64,000 nucleotides of DNA, taken from JBNJFY01 sp051747265 (lineage in GTDB: Bacteria > Bacteroidota > Rhodothermia > Balneolales > Balneolaceae). The notes under the pieces were generated by a model, which worked only from the letters and a program-made list of their open reading frames with translations, did not search any database and was not told where the DNA came from. Within the stretch, counting starts at the first letter, position 1; every line of letters begins with the position of its first letter. Position numbers and translations under genes: made by a program. The stretch is taken from the NCBI GenBank assembly GCA_051747265.1, contig JBNJFY010000003.1:1-64000 (forward strand), given 5' to 3'. Shown piece after piece: positions 16,611 to 24,945 of the stretch.

Positions 16611-17357
16611 ATGAATAGAGACCAATACACTAATCAGTGGGAAGCATTTGTGCGACTGTTGGCGCACGACATCAAAGGGCCGGTTGGTAATACGATGATG
16701 TTTACCGAAATGGTGCGCGATCAACTCGGACAATTAATTGACGCAAATCCTCAGTTGCAATCCGAGCTGGAAATGGTGCGGTCCATGGTGGCCAACATTG
16801 AGACGGTTAACCAAAAGCTCTTTCATCAGGTGCAGAGTTGGGTGGAAGCCCATGAGCTGCAATACGGTCATATGCAGTGGGATATTCAAGAGTTCAAAGT
16901 GGACGAGGTGTTGGAGCAGTTACGGGATCAAAATGAACTATATGTAGAAAAAAAGCGCATAGCATTAGAGATCGAATCTCCAAAGGATCTAACCATGACC
17001 TTCGATCCAGCTGTGTTGGAACGCATGTTGGATACGCTTTTAACCCTATCGGTGACCTATTCTGAGCCAGAACGGGAAATTCGAATTTCGGTTGAACCGG
17101 AGGACAAGCGAGTTACTTTCAATATCGAAGATCAGGTGACCAATGGTCGTGGTGAAATTGAAGAACGACTGCAATGGGAAGGGGAGCTGACCGAAAGTTT
17201 TATTCCCGGGAATGGGGTGTTGAAAGCCTCTGAATTCGGACTTATCTATATCCGGAAAGTGTGTGAGATCACCGGGGGAAAGGTTGGTACAGAGAGTCAG
17301 GACGACACCTATCGAACTTGGTTTACCTTGCCTCAGACTTTTCACCCAGCTACTTAA
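16611..17357 (+). CDS. Histidine-kinase-like protein with degenerate ATPase domain
   Basis: The 248-residue soluble protein keeps a HisKA-type dimerisation segment (about 8-90) with the phosphoacceptor His19 in LLAHDIKGPV. The following HATPase-like domain (about 95-245) looks unable to bind ATP normally. The N-box region DTLLTLSVTYS (141-151) lacks the Mg-binding Asn, and after Asp174 the G1 box reads QVTNG where DxGxG is expected. Only the last part (EFGLIYIRKVCEITGGKV) resembles the G2 region. It could be a phosphotransfer or scaffold protein. It has a good ribosome site (GAGGGG, 6 nt before ATG) and no sensor or transmembrane part. Confidence 0.7.
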   Translation: MNRDQYTNQWEAFVRLLAHDIKGPVGNTMMFTEMVRDQLGQLIDANPQLQSELEMVRSMVANIETVNQKLFHQVQSWVEAHELQYGHMQWDIQEFKVDEVLEQLRDQNELYVEKKRIALEIESPKDLTMTFDPAVLERMLDTLLTLSVTYSEPEREIRISVEPEDKRVTFNIEDQVTNGRGEIEERLQWEGELTESFIPGNGVLKASEFGLIYIRKVCEITGGKVGTESQDDTYRTWFTLPQTFHPAT

Positions 17358-17368
17358 ATGTGATTGAC

Positions 17369-18139
17369 TTAATCCATACGCCGCCGTTTCCATTCGTAGG
17401 AGATAAGCGCGGCACTTACTGAGGCGTTCAATGATTCTACCTCGTGCTCCATGGGAATGCGAATCACATAATCACAGTGTTCCAGGGTTTTTTTCCGTAT
17501 GCCGGAGCCTTCACTGCCGATGATAAATACCATGGCTCGATCCATGGGAACCGTCCATATAGATTCAATCGACTGCTCATCAGTAGTTTCGGCTTCAGGC
17601 AGATCCGCTAAACCACCAATCCAAAATCCAGCTTCTTTCAGTTCCATGATGGTTTGATTGGTATTCCCCATCCGTACGATAGGTATGCGCCCCGCGGTTC
17701 CAGCGGAAGTTTTAAACACCGTAGCATTCACCGGCGCTTGACCGTGCTTGGGAACCAATACCGCTTGGATACCCGCAGCAGCTGCCGAACGCAAAATGGC
17801 ACCCATGTTATGAGGATCTTCAATACCATCTAATAATAGCACCGCTGGATAAGTGGAGGTATCTACTTTCGAAATCCACGCTCCAAAATCATCATACGCT
17901 ACCGCACTTAATTGCGCCACTACCCCTTGATCATTCACGTTACCCACCAAGTCGTATAACTTGCGTCCCGGAACATGAACCACGGGAATTCTATGCTGGC
18001 TGCAAAGGTTCATAATAACAGCGATCTGTTGATCCTTTAAACTGTTGCGCACGAACAATTTTTCTACTTTCTCAGGGCGCTGTTCCAGTTGTTCCTGTAT
18101 GGGTTTTCGACCGTAAATATGAAGATTAGAATGTTCCAT
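17369..18139 (-). CDS. rlmB: 23S rRNA (guanosine-2'-O)-methyltransferase, TrmH/SpoU family
   Basis: A 256-residue SPOUT methyltransferase. An N-terminal substrate-binding part (1-95, IYGRKPIQEQLEQ) precedes the knotted catalytic domain, with motif 1 LLLDGIEDPHNMGAILRSAAAAG, split here as LLLDGIEDPHNMG and AILRSAAAAG, motif 2 FIIGSEGSGI and motif 3 IRIPMEHEVESLNASVSAA. Length and motifs match RlmB, which methylates G2251 in the peptidyl-transferase P loop; other TrmH-type targets cannot be excluded. It converges with the kinase-like gene, with 11 bp between the two stops. Confidence 0.88.
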   Translation of the reverse strand: MEHSNLHIYGRKPIQEQLEQRPEKVEKLFVRNSLKDQQIAVIMNLCSQHRIPVVHVPGRKLYDLVGNVNDQGVVAQLSAVAYDDFGAWISKVDTSTYPAVLLLDGIEDPHNMGAILRSAAAAGIQAVLVPKHGQAPVNATVFKTSAGTAGRIPIVRMGNTNQTIMELKEAGFWIGGLADLPEAETTDEQSIESIWTVPMDRAMVFIIGSEGSGIRKKTLEHCDYVIRIPMEHEVESLNASVSAALISYEWKRRRMD

Positions 18140-18186
18140 ATATGATTTAGAGTGGTGCGTACAATTACTACATTACAAGTAACCTT

Positions 18187-18558
18187 ATGCCAAGGTCAGA
18201 TAACGGTGCCATGATTGAAGAATCAAAAAAATATAACCGTACCTCGGTAAACAAACCGAAGGTAAAAAAAACAAAGCGCTATTCCCTATCTCTTACGCGT
18301 TTTGTGGAAAAAGTACGTTCGGTCAACCTCTTCTTTTTGCTGAGTGCGGGTGTGGAAATAGTAGCTGGTGTCGCTTTGGTCTATTTATCAATGTTGGGAC
18401 ACATCCAGCCGTTGTGGGTCGCTACCCTAATGAGTATGTTAGGAAGCATCGCTACGATGGTGGGAAGTTATCAGTGGTACGAGCTGATGCGTGGAGCCAA
18501 TAATGTCGATGGATTGGTCAAAGACGCCATCAAGCGGGTGATAAATTCACAAAATTAA
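18187..18558 (+). CDS. Small two-TM membrane protein, unknown function
   Basis: 123 residues. A basic N-terminal tail (about 1-45, rich in Lys and Arg) is followed by two hydrophobic segments (about 46-70 and 76-95) and a short amphipathic C-terminus. I do not recognise a family. A second ATG at 18211 would remove eight residues. It is divergent from rlmB and heads a plus-strand run with another small membrane protein and a glycerophosphodiesterase, which hints at an envelope role. Confidence 0.6.
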   Translation: MPRSDNGAMIEESKKYNRTSVNKPKVKKTKRYSLSLTRFVEKVRSVNLFFLLSAGVEIVAGVALVYLSMLGHIQPLWVATLMSMLGSIATMVGSYQWYELMRGANNVDGLVKDAIKRVINSQN

Positions 18559-18607
18559 ACCTGCAAAACTGCAATCAGGTTACACATTTGCCTGAAACAC
18601 CACAATT

Positions 18608-18928
18608 ATGGCCTATTCAGAAGCAGATAAGAAACGCTTACATACCTACGAAAAAATTCATCTCAAAAAAGATCAGCAAGAGCTGGATCCGGCAGGGAAA
18701 CTAAATGCCCTGGATGGTCGAGATCGCCGCCTTTGGTTGATGTTGTTGCTAAATGTGGTAGCCGTTGTGTTTTTCGGGTACTCCTGGTATTACGATATAA
18801 CGCAACTGAACCAGTATATCCTGGTGGTTTTGGTTGTCATTTTTGTGGCCAATACAGGAATGATTTTTTATCAAAAGAAACAGGTTAATGAACTTCGGGA
18901 ATATCTGCTGGATCAATTGAACAGTTAA
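18608..18928 (+). CDS. Small two-TM membrane protein, unknown function
   Basis: 106 residues. The charged N-terminus (1-40) contains KIHLKKDQQELD. Two adjacent hydrophobic segments (about 41-58 and 66-84) follow, then a charged coiled tail QKKQVNELREYLLDQL. No family recognised. Its architecture parallels the gene 49 bp upstream, and it lies 4 bp before the glycerophosphodiesterase gene, so it is probably translated from the same message. Confidence 0.6.
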   Translation: MAYSEADKKRLHTYEKIHLKKDQQELDPAGKLNALDGRDRRLWLMLLLNVVAVVFFGYSWYYDITQLNQYILVVLVVIFVANTGMIFYQKKQVNELREYLLDQLNS

Positions 18929-18932
18929 TGGT

Positions 18933-19706
18933 ATGGATGAGTTATACTCAGCTCGCCTGCGTCGTCTGTTTCCGAAGGGGATACCAGAAGTAATTAATAT
19001 CGGGCATCGGGGAGCGGCAGCGTATTATCCGGAAAATACACTGCCATCTATCCAGGCAGCTTTTCGGATGGGGGCGGATATGGTGGAGCTGGATGTAACC
19101 TTGAGTGCTGATCGCATTCCTGTAGTCATACATGATGATACCTTGGAGCGAACTACCAACGGGTTTGGCAAGGTATCGGAGTTATCCGTAAACCAATTGA
19201 AGCAGCTGGATGCCGGATCCTGGATGGATGCAACTTTTGCCGATACCCAAATACCGACTCTTCGCGAAGCTCTAAGTTGGTGCAAGGGTCGCATCCCCGT
19301 GAATGTCGAAATCAAACCAACAGCACTGATATTGGATTCCCCAGAAACAGTCATTCATATCATTCTTGAAGTGATAGAAGAGCTGGAGATGGGACCACAG
19401 GTCTTAGTGTCCTGCTTTGATCAACAAGTACCGGCCTATATCCGATTACAGCATCCAAACTGGGCTACGGCCTTACTTTATGAGCGTAGTATACACTCAA
19501 AAAAAGATGTGCGAAATCTGATCGAGAAGCTACAGGTAGATTTTTTCCACTGTAGCCAAATGGAGTGGCTAAGAGTACGTAAATGGTCGTTACCGGTACC
19601 GGTTATGGTATATACGGTGAATGGTCGGAGAAGGATGAACCGGTTGAAAAAACAGGGGGTTGCCGGTATCTTTACAGATCGTCCGGATAGACTTAGTCAG
19701 ATATAA
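18933..19706 (+). CDS. Glycerophosphodiester phosphodiesterase
   Basis: A 257-residue GDPD-family TIM barrel that hydrolyses glycerophosphodiesters to glycerol-3-phosphate and an alcohol. The signature is intact: IGHRGAAAYYPENT (His/Arg and Glu), MVELDVTLSAD and VVIHDDTLERTTNG. Further barrel motifs are VNVEIKPTA, VSCFDQQ and VYTVNGRRRMNRL. There is no signal peptide, so it is probably cytoplasmic (UgpQ-like). It starts 4 bp after the small membrane protein gene. Confidence 0.9.
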   Translation: MDELYSARLRRLFPKGIPEVINIGHRGAAAYYPENTLPSIQAAFRMGADMVELDVTLSADRIPVVIHDDTLERTTNGFGKVSELSVNQLKQLDAGSWMDATFADTQIPTLREALSWCKGRIPVNVEIKPTALILDSPETVIHIILEVIEELEMGPQVLVSCFDQQVPAYIRLQHPNWATALLYERSIHSKKDVRNLIEKLQVDFFHCSQMEWLRVRKWSLPVPVMVYTVNGRRRMNRLKKQGVAGIFTDRPDRLSQI

Positions 19707-19735
19707 CAGAATTTGAAAGACAACATAGTTAACCG

Positions 19736-20167
19736 ATGACGAAACGAATTGCATTTGCGGCCAGCATGGTTTTAAGTTCACTATTGCTAATCAGTTCCTG
19801 CAGCTTGGTGGGCAGCGAATCCGATCTATCTAAATTGGAAGGAAAATGGGAATGGGTATCTTCCAAGGGAGGGGTAATGGGACATACCATCACGCCGGAT
19901 TCCACGGGGTATGATGAGCAGCGCCTGGAATTCTACTGGGACGAAGAATTTCTTTTCTATCGGGCGGATACGTTGCATTCTCGAGGACAATATTCATTTA
20001 AGCGCTTGGAAGACAACCAATTACATCTCAAATACAGCTACACCACTAACAATAATGAGTCGATTTCCAACCAAATAGTGGAATTTCCCGATGGCGACAC
20101 GTTGATCATGATCGACCAATGCACCGACTGCTACACCCACACCTACGCACGCCTGCCCAACAACTAA
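19736..20167 (+). CDS. Lipocalin-like lipoprotein, unknown function
   Basis: 143 residues with a clear lipoprotein signal, LLLISSC, giving the lipidated cysteine at about residue 22. The mature part (KLEGKWEWVSSKGGVMG, then alternating strands ending in TLIMIDQCTDCYTHTYARL) looks like the small lipocalin-type beta barrels frequent in Bacteroidota. The pair of cysteines in QCTDCYTH may form a disulfide. It is 29 bp after the glycerophosphodiesterase gene. No specific function is suggested. Confidence 0.65.
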   Translation: MTKRIAFAASMVLSSLLLISSCSLVGSESDLSKLEGKWEWVSSKGGVMGHTITPDSTGYDEQRLEFYWDEEFLFYRADTLHSRGQYSFKRLEDNQLHLKYSYTTNNNESISNQIVEFPDGDTLIMIDQCTDCYTHTYARLPNN

Positions 20168-20310
20168 GCAATGGTATTGCGACACTAAAACAGATTTGCC
20201 TCACTCCCTCACCAAACACTAAAATCAAAGAATCTGCGAGTATCATTTGAAAGCTGAGGCGAAAGCTACTATTTTCGACCAACCGCTAATCCTCAAGCCT
20301 CTCGAATTAC

Positions 20311-21972
20311 ATGTCTACAAAATATATTTTCGTCACTGGTGGGGTGACGTCGTCACTGGGAAAAGGAATTATTTGCGCATCTCTGGGTAAGTTATTGGTT
20401 TCCAGAGGGCTCAAGGTTACCATCCAAAAACTCGATCCCTACATTAATGTTGATCCCGGAACCATGAATCCCTATGAACATGGGGAAGTGTACGTCACAG
20501 ATGACGGCGCTGAAACTGATCTGGACCTGGGCCATTACGAACGATTTCTGGATATCAACACCTCCCAGGATAATAATGTAACTACCGGTCGGATCTACAA
20601 TGATGTGATCACCAAGGAACGTCAGGGAGCCTATCTGGGCAAAACCGTTCAGGTAATTCCGCACATCACCGATGAAATTAAATCCAAAGTGAAAGCTCTG
20701 GGCGAATCCGGCAATTACGATGTAGTAATTGTGGAAATCGGTGGTACGGTGGGTGATATCGAAAGTTTGCCCTATGTGGAAGCGATGCGCCAAATGCGCT
20801 ATGATGTAGGGCGCGAAAACACCCTGAATATTCATCTTACCCTGGTGCCTTATTTGAAAGCCGCCCGGGAATTGAAAACCAAGCCCACCCAACACTCGGT
20901 TAAAACGCTATCTGAAAGCGGAGTCCAACCAGATATTTTGGTCTGCCGCTCGGAATATCCGTTGGATAAAACCATACGAAACAAAATCGCGCAATTCTGT
21001 AACGTGGACATGGAAGATGTAATCGCTTCCTTGGATGCGGAGAGTATCTATGAAGTACCTTTGTTGATGCTCGAAGAAGGGCTGGATAACCGAGTCATTC
21101 AGAAACTGAAACTGAAAGCAGCTGAAGAACCCGATTTGGATAAATGGATCGGTTTTGTGGAAGCGGTCAAAAATCCAGCTGTAGAAATCGAAATTGCCTT
21201 GGTGGGTAAATATGTAGAGCACCACGATGCTTACAAGTCGATTGTTGAATCGTTTTATCACGCAGGGGCGGTCAATAATTGTTATGTCAATATTCGGTGG
21301 GTGCAATCGGATGATCTAACCGCGGATAATGTAGCTGAGAAACTGGATGGCGTCAGTGGGGTGTTGGTAGCTCCCGGCTTTGGCGGCCGTGGCATCAACG
21401 GCAAAGTAGATGCGGTGCGTTATGCTCGGGAGAACGATATCCCCTTTTTAGGGATCTGTCTGGGCATGCAGTGCGCGGTGATCGAGTTTGCCCGCAATGT
21501 TTGCGGCTGGACAGACGCGAACAGTTCTGAGTTTGATGAGCAATCTGAGCATCCCATTATCAACCTGATGCAAGATCAGCAGGATATCAGCGATATGGGC
21601 GGTACTATGCGCTTGGGTAAATACGATTGCCACATTAAAGAAGGCACCAAAGCCTTTGAAGCCTATGGCCGAGCAGATGTTTCAGAACGCCACCGCCATC
21701 GCTATGAAGTCAATAACAATTTGCGCTATAAATTGACTGAAAACGGCATGTCGCTAGTGGGAATTAATCCGGATCGCGATCTGGTTGAAATTGTTGAGAT
21801 TCCCGAACATCCCTGGTTTGTAGGCGTGCAGTTTCATCCCGAACTACGCAGTACCGTCAATGAACCACATCCGCTCTTTGTTTCCTTTGTGAAATATGCG
21901 CAAGAATATGCCGGGAAACACGGTATCAAAGAAGCTTGGGATGATTCGAAAACCGTGGCGGCTAGCGATTAA
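20311..21972 (+). CDS. pyrG: CTP synthase
   Basis: A 553-residue enzyme making CTP from UTP, ATP and glutamine. The N-terminal synthetase domain (1-270) opens with FVTGGVTSSLGKGI (P-loop) and has KLDPYINVDPGTMNPYEHGEVY, written here as KLDPYINVDPGTM and PYEHGEVYVTDDGAETD. The glutaminase domain has APGFGGRG, the nucleophile elbow FLGICLGMQCA, and the His-Glu pair in GVQFHPEL. Length and motif order are normal. A 143-bp gap precedes it, so it may have its own promoter. It is followed after 6 bp by a Nudix gene. Confidence 0.97.
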   Translation: MSTKYIFVTGGVTSSLGKGIICASLGKLLVSRGLKVTIQKLDPYINVDPGTMNPYEHGEVYVTDDGAETDLDLGHYERFLDINTSQDNNVTTGRIYNDVITKERQGAYLGKTVQVIPHITDEIKSKVKALGESGNYDVVIVEIGGTVGDIESLPYVEAMRQMRYDVGRENTLNIHLTLVPYLKAARELKTKPTQHSVKTLSESGVQPDILVCRSEYPLDKTIRNKIAQFCNVDMEDVIASLDAESIYEVPLLMLEEGLDNRVIQKLKLKAAEEPDLDKWIGFVEAVKNPAVEIEIALVGKYVEHHDAYKSIVESFYHAGAVNNCYVNIRWVQSDDLTADNVAEKLDGVSGVLVAPGFGGRGINGKVDAVRYARENDIPFLGICLGMQCAVIEFARNVCGWTDANSSEFDEQSEHPIINLMQDQQDISDMGGTMRLGKYDCHIKEGTKAFEAYGRADVSERHRHRYEVNNNLRYKLTENGMSLVGINPDRDLVEIVEIPEHPWFVGVQFHPELRSTVNEPHPLFVSFVKYAQEYAGKHGIKEAWDDSKTVAASD

Positions 21973-21978
21973 GCTTAG

Positions 21979-22503
21979 ATGACCACCGCCATGGCTACAG
22001 ATTCCCAATCATCGGATCTTTCCAATCGAATTCGTACTCGGGCCTGTGGGATCGTCATTACTGAAGATCGGTCCCACGTGCTACTTGTCAAAGTATCTGT
22101 GCCTACTCGGAAAGACCCCATTTGGATGCCACCTGGCGGTGCTGTTCAAGTGGGTGAATCCCTGCCCGAGGCGGTGAGGCGTGAAGTGCGAGAAGAAACC
22201 GGACAATTGGTGGATGTGCATCAACTATTGAGCATCCATGAGTTTATTCAGCCACCTTTTCATGCCTTGGAATATTATTTCATGGCCACCATACCCAACC
22301 AATCGCAAGCTGAGGCGTTAAAAATGGACTCTAAGGATCATCGGGTACAAGAAATTCGTTGGGTATCCCAAAAAGATTTTACAAACTACCCGATTGAGCC
22401 TTCCTATCTTCATACATTAATTACGAAGATATTAACAGCTCGACTTCCAGAGGATCAGTATCCTCTGTTTCATCAGACTCGAATATCAGATCTACCAGAA
22501 TGA
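21979..22503 (+). CDS. Nudix hydrolase
   Basis: 174 residues with an intact Nudix box: GGAVQVGESLPEAVRREV continuing REETGQL (about residues 54-78), fitting Gx5Ex7REUxEExGU. The metal-binding REVREE glutamates are present. It would hydrolyse a nucleoside-diphosphate-linked compound; the substrate cannot be inferred. It starts 6 bp after pyrG and overlaps the next gene by 4 bp (ATGA), so the three are translationally coupled. Confidence 0.88.
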   Translation: MTTAMATDSQSSDLSNRIRTRACGIVITEDRSHVLLVKVSVPTRKDPIWMPPGGAVQVGESLPEAVRREVREETGQLVDVHQLLSIHEFIQPPFHALEYYFMATIPNQSQAEALKMDSKDHRVQEIRWVSQKDFTNYPIEPSYLHTLITKILTARLPEDQYPLFHQTRISDLPE

Positions 22504-23186
22504 GCGATCAGGAATCCAAGAACGAAGGCATGCAAATCAGGCTGTCACCTGAAGAAGCCAGAAAGCTTGCCGAACAGGGCAAAGCTCGTCGGTTGGGACG
22601 TCATCCACAACAAGAGGGTGGGGGCGGTGGTGTAGATATGATATCCGTGGGCTGGGCCTTTTTAGCCTTTCTGGGATTTTTGGGGGCGGTAATCCTCTAC
22701 TTGAATATCACCGGTGGCAATAAATTAATACAACCTATGGATACGGGATTAGCTACGATCCCTAGCACCGAAGCGGTAGGAGAGTACCAGGATGAATTGC
22801 AGCAGATAGAAAATTTATGGAACAGCGGTCAGCTCAATGAAGCGGTGTCCACCATCAATATGATTTTTACCGAAGTTGATGATCGAAGTCCTCAAGTGGG
22901 TAAAGCGTTAAGTTTGCTGAAGTTGAAATCATTTGTTGTTCAAGAAGAATATGAAGTAGGCAACCGCTTTGCTTTAACCTTAATGCAGCGATATCGGGGG
23001 GATGATTTGGTGATCGCCGAAATTTACTGGTATCGTGGGCATATTTATTACTATCAACAGGAATACCAGAAAGCGATCAATGCCTTCGCTGAAGTTATAG
23101 CTTTGGGGGGAACCCATGCGATCAAGGCGCAAGAATATAAAGAAGACATTCGCGAAGTGGTCAGTGATGATCAATCCTGGTTTTAA
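22500..23186 (+). CDS. Single-TM protein with TPR-like C-terminus
   Basis: 228 residues. A cytoplasmic N-terminus with a glycine run (EGGGGGVD) is followed by one transmembrane helix (about 46-70, VGWAFLAFLGFLGAVILYLN). The extracytoplasmic helical region has pairs resembling tetratricopeptide repeats (LWNSGQLNEAVSTINMIF; YWYRGHIYYYQQEYQKAIN then AFAEVIALGG). It is likely an adaptor in the envelope. It is coupled to the Nudix gene by a 4-bp overlap; its role is unknown. Confidence 0.65.
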   Translation: MSDQESKNEGMQIRLSPEEARKLAEQGKARRLGRHPQQEGGGGGVDMISVGWAFLAFLGFLGAVILYLNITGGNKLIQPMDTGLATIPSTEAVGEYQDELQQIENLWNSGQLNEAVSTINMIFTEVDDRSPQVGKALSLLKLKSFVVQEEYEVGNRFALTLMQRYRGDDLVIAEIYWYRGHIYYYQQEYQKAINAFAEVIALGGTHAIKAQEYKEDIREVVSDDQSWF

Positions 23187-23243
23187 GACCGGGTCTGATC
23201 GTTCGGAATTTTAGGTATTCATAATTACATCAACCCAACCATT

Positions 23244-24911
23244 ATGAGTTCTATCCATACACGAATCGTTATTTTGTTTACTGCCATTGTGATGATGGCT
23301 TGTAACAATGAGCCCCAAGTTCAACTATTGACCAACGTCAATGGATATACTATAAAAGGGGAGCAGCTTCATCAGTTTGAAGCGATGGCTTTCGCCGATG
23401 GGAAAGTATTGGACACCGGATCTATGGAGGACTTGAAGGCACAGCATCGGGATGCGGTTGAAATCGACGGAAAGGAAAAAACGGTGATTCCCGGCTTAAT
23501 TGATGCCCATGGTCATGTAATGGGATTGGGGTTCGCCAATCTTAACGTAAACCTGGTAGGCACGCAATCTTTGGATGCAGCCGTACAAGTGGTTGAGAAA
23601 TATGCTCAGGAACATGCCGATATGGCTTGGATTCGGGGCCGGGGTTGGAATCAAACTCATTGGCCGCAAAACAAATTTCCGACGGCCGCTGATTTAGATA
23701 AGGTCATTTCGGATCGGCCGGTCATATTGTCTAGGGTGGATGGACACGCCATCTGGGTGAATTCCAAGGCCATGGAAATCGCTGGCATTACCAAAGAAAC
23801 GGAAGCCCCGCGCGGTGGTGAAATTATTCGGGATGAACAGGGAAACCCAACCGGAATATTTGTGGATGCGGCCGAATCATTAATTCATGAGCATGTACCC
23901 GAACGATCCAGCCAGGAAAACGACCAGGCGCTGGAGCTGGCCCTGCAACGAATGCGAAGCGTGGGATTGACGACCGTGCATGATGCGGGCATCGATCCAG
24001 CCACCTATAAGCGGTACAAGAGTTTTGCTGATCAGGGGAATTTGACCACTCGAATTTACGCCATGGTAGGAGGCGCCGAAGAAACTTTTGATCGAATCAA
24101 TGAACTGGGCATGCTGGATGGGTATGCGCAGGACCGCCTCTGGGTGAAAAGCGTTAAACTCTATGAGGATGGCGCTTTGGGTAGCCGGGGAGCTGCGCTT
24201 TTAAAACCCTATCATGATGATCGGGACAATCGCGGACTGCTGTTTTTGAATCAGGATGAACTAAGTCATAAGATTCAAAAAGTTTCCAGTGAAGGCTATC
24301 AGGTAAACATTCATGCTATCGGCGATCGGGCCAACCGCGTAGTTTTGGATGCTTTTGAGCAGACCTATCAAGTGGATGAATCTTGGAAACAGCACCGTAA
24401 CCGTGTAGAACACGCACAAATAGTGAATCTCGAGGATATTCCCCGATTTAAAACGCTCTCTTTGATTGCATCTATGCAGCCTACTCATGCCACCAGTGAT
24501 ATGAATATGGCCGAAGACCGCATCGGCAGTGAACGGATCAAAGGAGCGTATGCTTGGCAGCGTTTCTTGGATCAGGGAACTGTGGTGGCGGCCGGATCCG
24601 ACTTTCCGGTGGAATCGGCCAATCCGTTTTTCGGTTGGTATTCGGCGGTAACTCGGATGGATCATGAGGGCGAGCCCAAAGGGGGGTGGTATCCCGGGCA
24701 ATCCATGTCTCGGGTGGAAGCGTTTCGAGCGTTCACTATTGATGCTGCATACGCGGGCCACCAAGAGGATATCCTGGGTTCTCTCGAAGCGGGAAAATAT
24801 GCGGACTTCTTAATGCTGGAAAAAGATCCGTTTAATGTGCCGCTTAATGAATTGTGGCAGCTCAAAGTGGATGAGACTTGGGTTGCTGGTGAAAAAGTGT
24901 ATCAGCAATAG
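23244..24911 (+). CDS. YtcJ-like amidohydrolase, lipoprotein
   Basis: A 555-residue amidohydrolase-3 family enzyme with a lipoprotein-type signal (IVILFTAIVMMAC, cysteine at about residue 20). Metal-site motifs are VIPGLIDAHGHV, VNIHAIGDRANR, RVEHAQIV and AAGSDFPVE. W/H-rich stretches such as IRGRGWNQTHWP are typical of YtcJ proteins. The substrate is unknown; the family removes N-acyl or amide groups from metabolites. It precedes nadE by 34 bp and is probably co-transcribed with it. Confidence 0.85.
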   Translation: MSSIHTRIVILFTAIVMMACNNEPQVQLLTNVNGYTIKGEQLHQFEAMAFADGKVLDTGSMEDLKAQHRDAVEIDGKEKTVIPGLIDAHGHVMGLGFANLNVNLVGTQSLDAAVQVVEKYAQEHADMAWIRGRGWNQTHWPQNKFPTAADLDKVISDRPVILSRVDGHAIWVNSKAMEIAGITKETEAPRGGEIIRDEQGNPTGIFVDAAESLIHEHVPERSSQENDQALELALQRMRSVGLTTVHDAGIDPATYKRYKSFADQGNLTTRIYAMVGGAEETFDRINELGMLDGYAQDRLWVKSVKLYEDGALGSRGAALLKPYHDDRDNRGLLFLNQDELSHKIQKVSSEGYQVNIHAIGDRANRVVLDAFEQTYQVDESWKQHRNRVEHAQIVNLEDIPRFKTLSLIASMQPTHATSDMNMAEDRIGSERIKGAYAWQRFLDQGTVVAAGSDFPVESANPFFGWYSAVTRMDHEGEPKGGWYPGQSMSRVEAFRAFTIDAAYAGHQEDILGSLEAGKYADFLMLEKDPFNVPLNELWQLKVDETWVAGEKVYQQ

Positions 24912-24945
24912 GTTCAGGTCAACATAGCATTAAAAACAGGGAAGC

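Noticed and set aside
20392..20895. 167-codon frame antisense to pyrG
   Set aside because: It is a shadow of the strongly conserved pyrG coding frame. The same holds for long antisense frames over nadE/amidohydrolase (24261-24764), pspA (57733-58230), gdhA (3078-3344) and purH (44717-45118).
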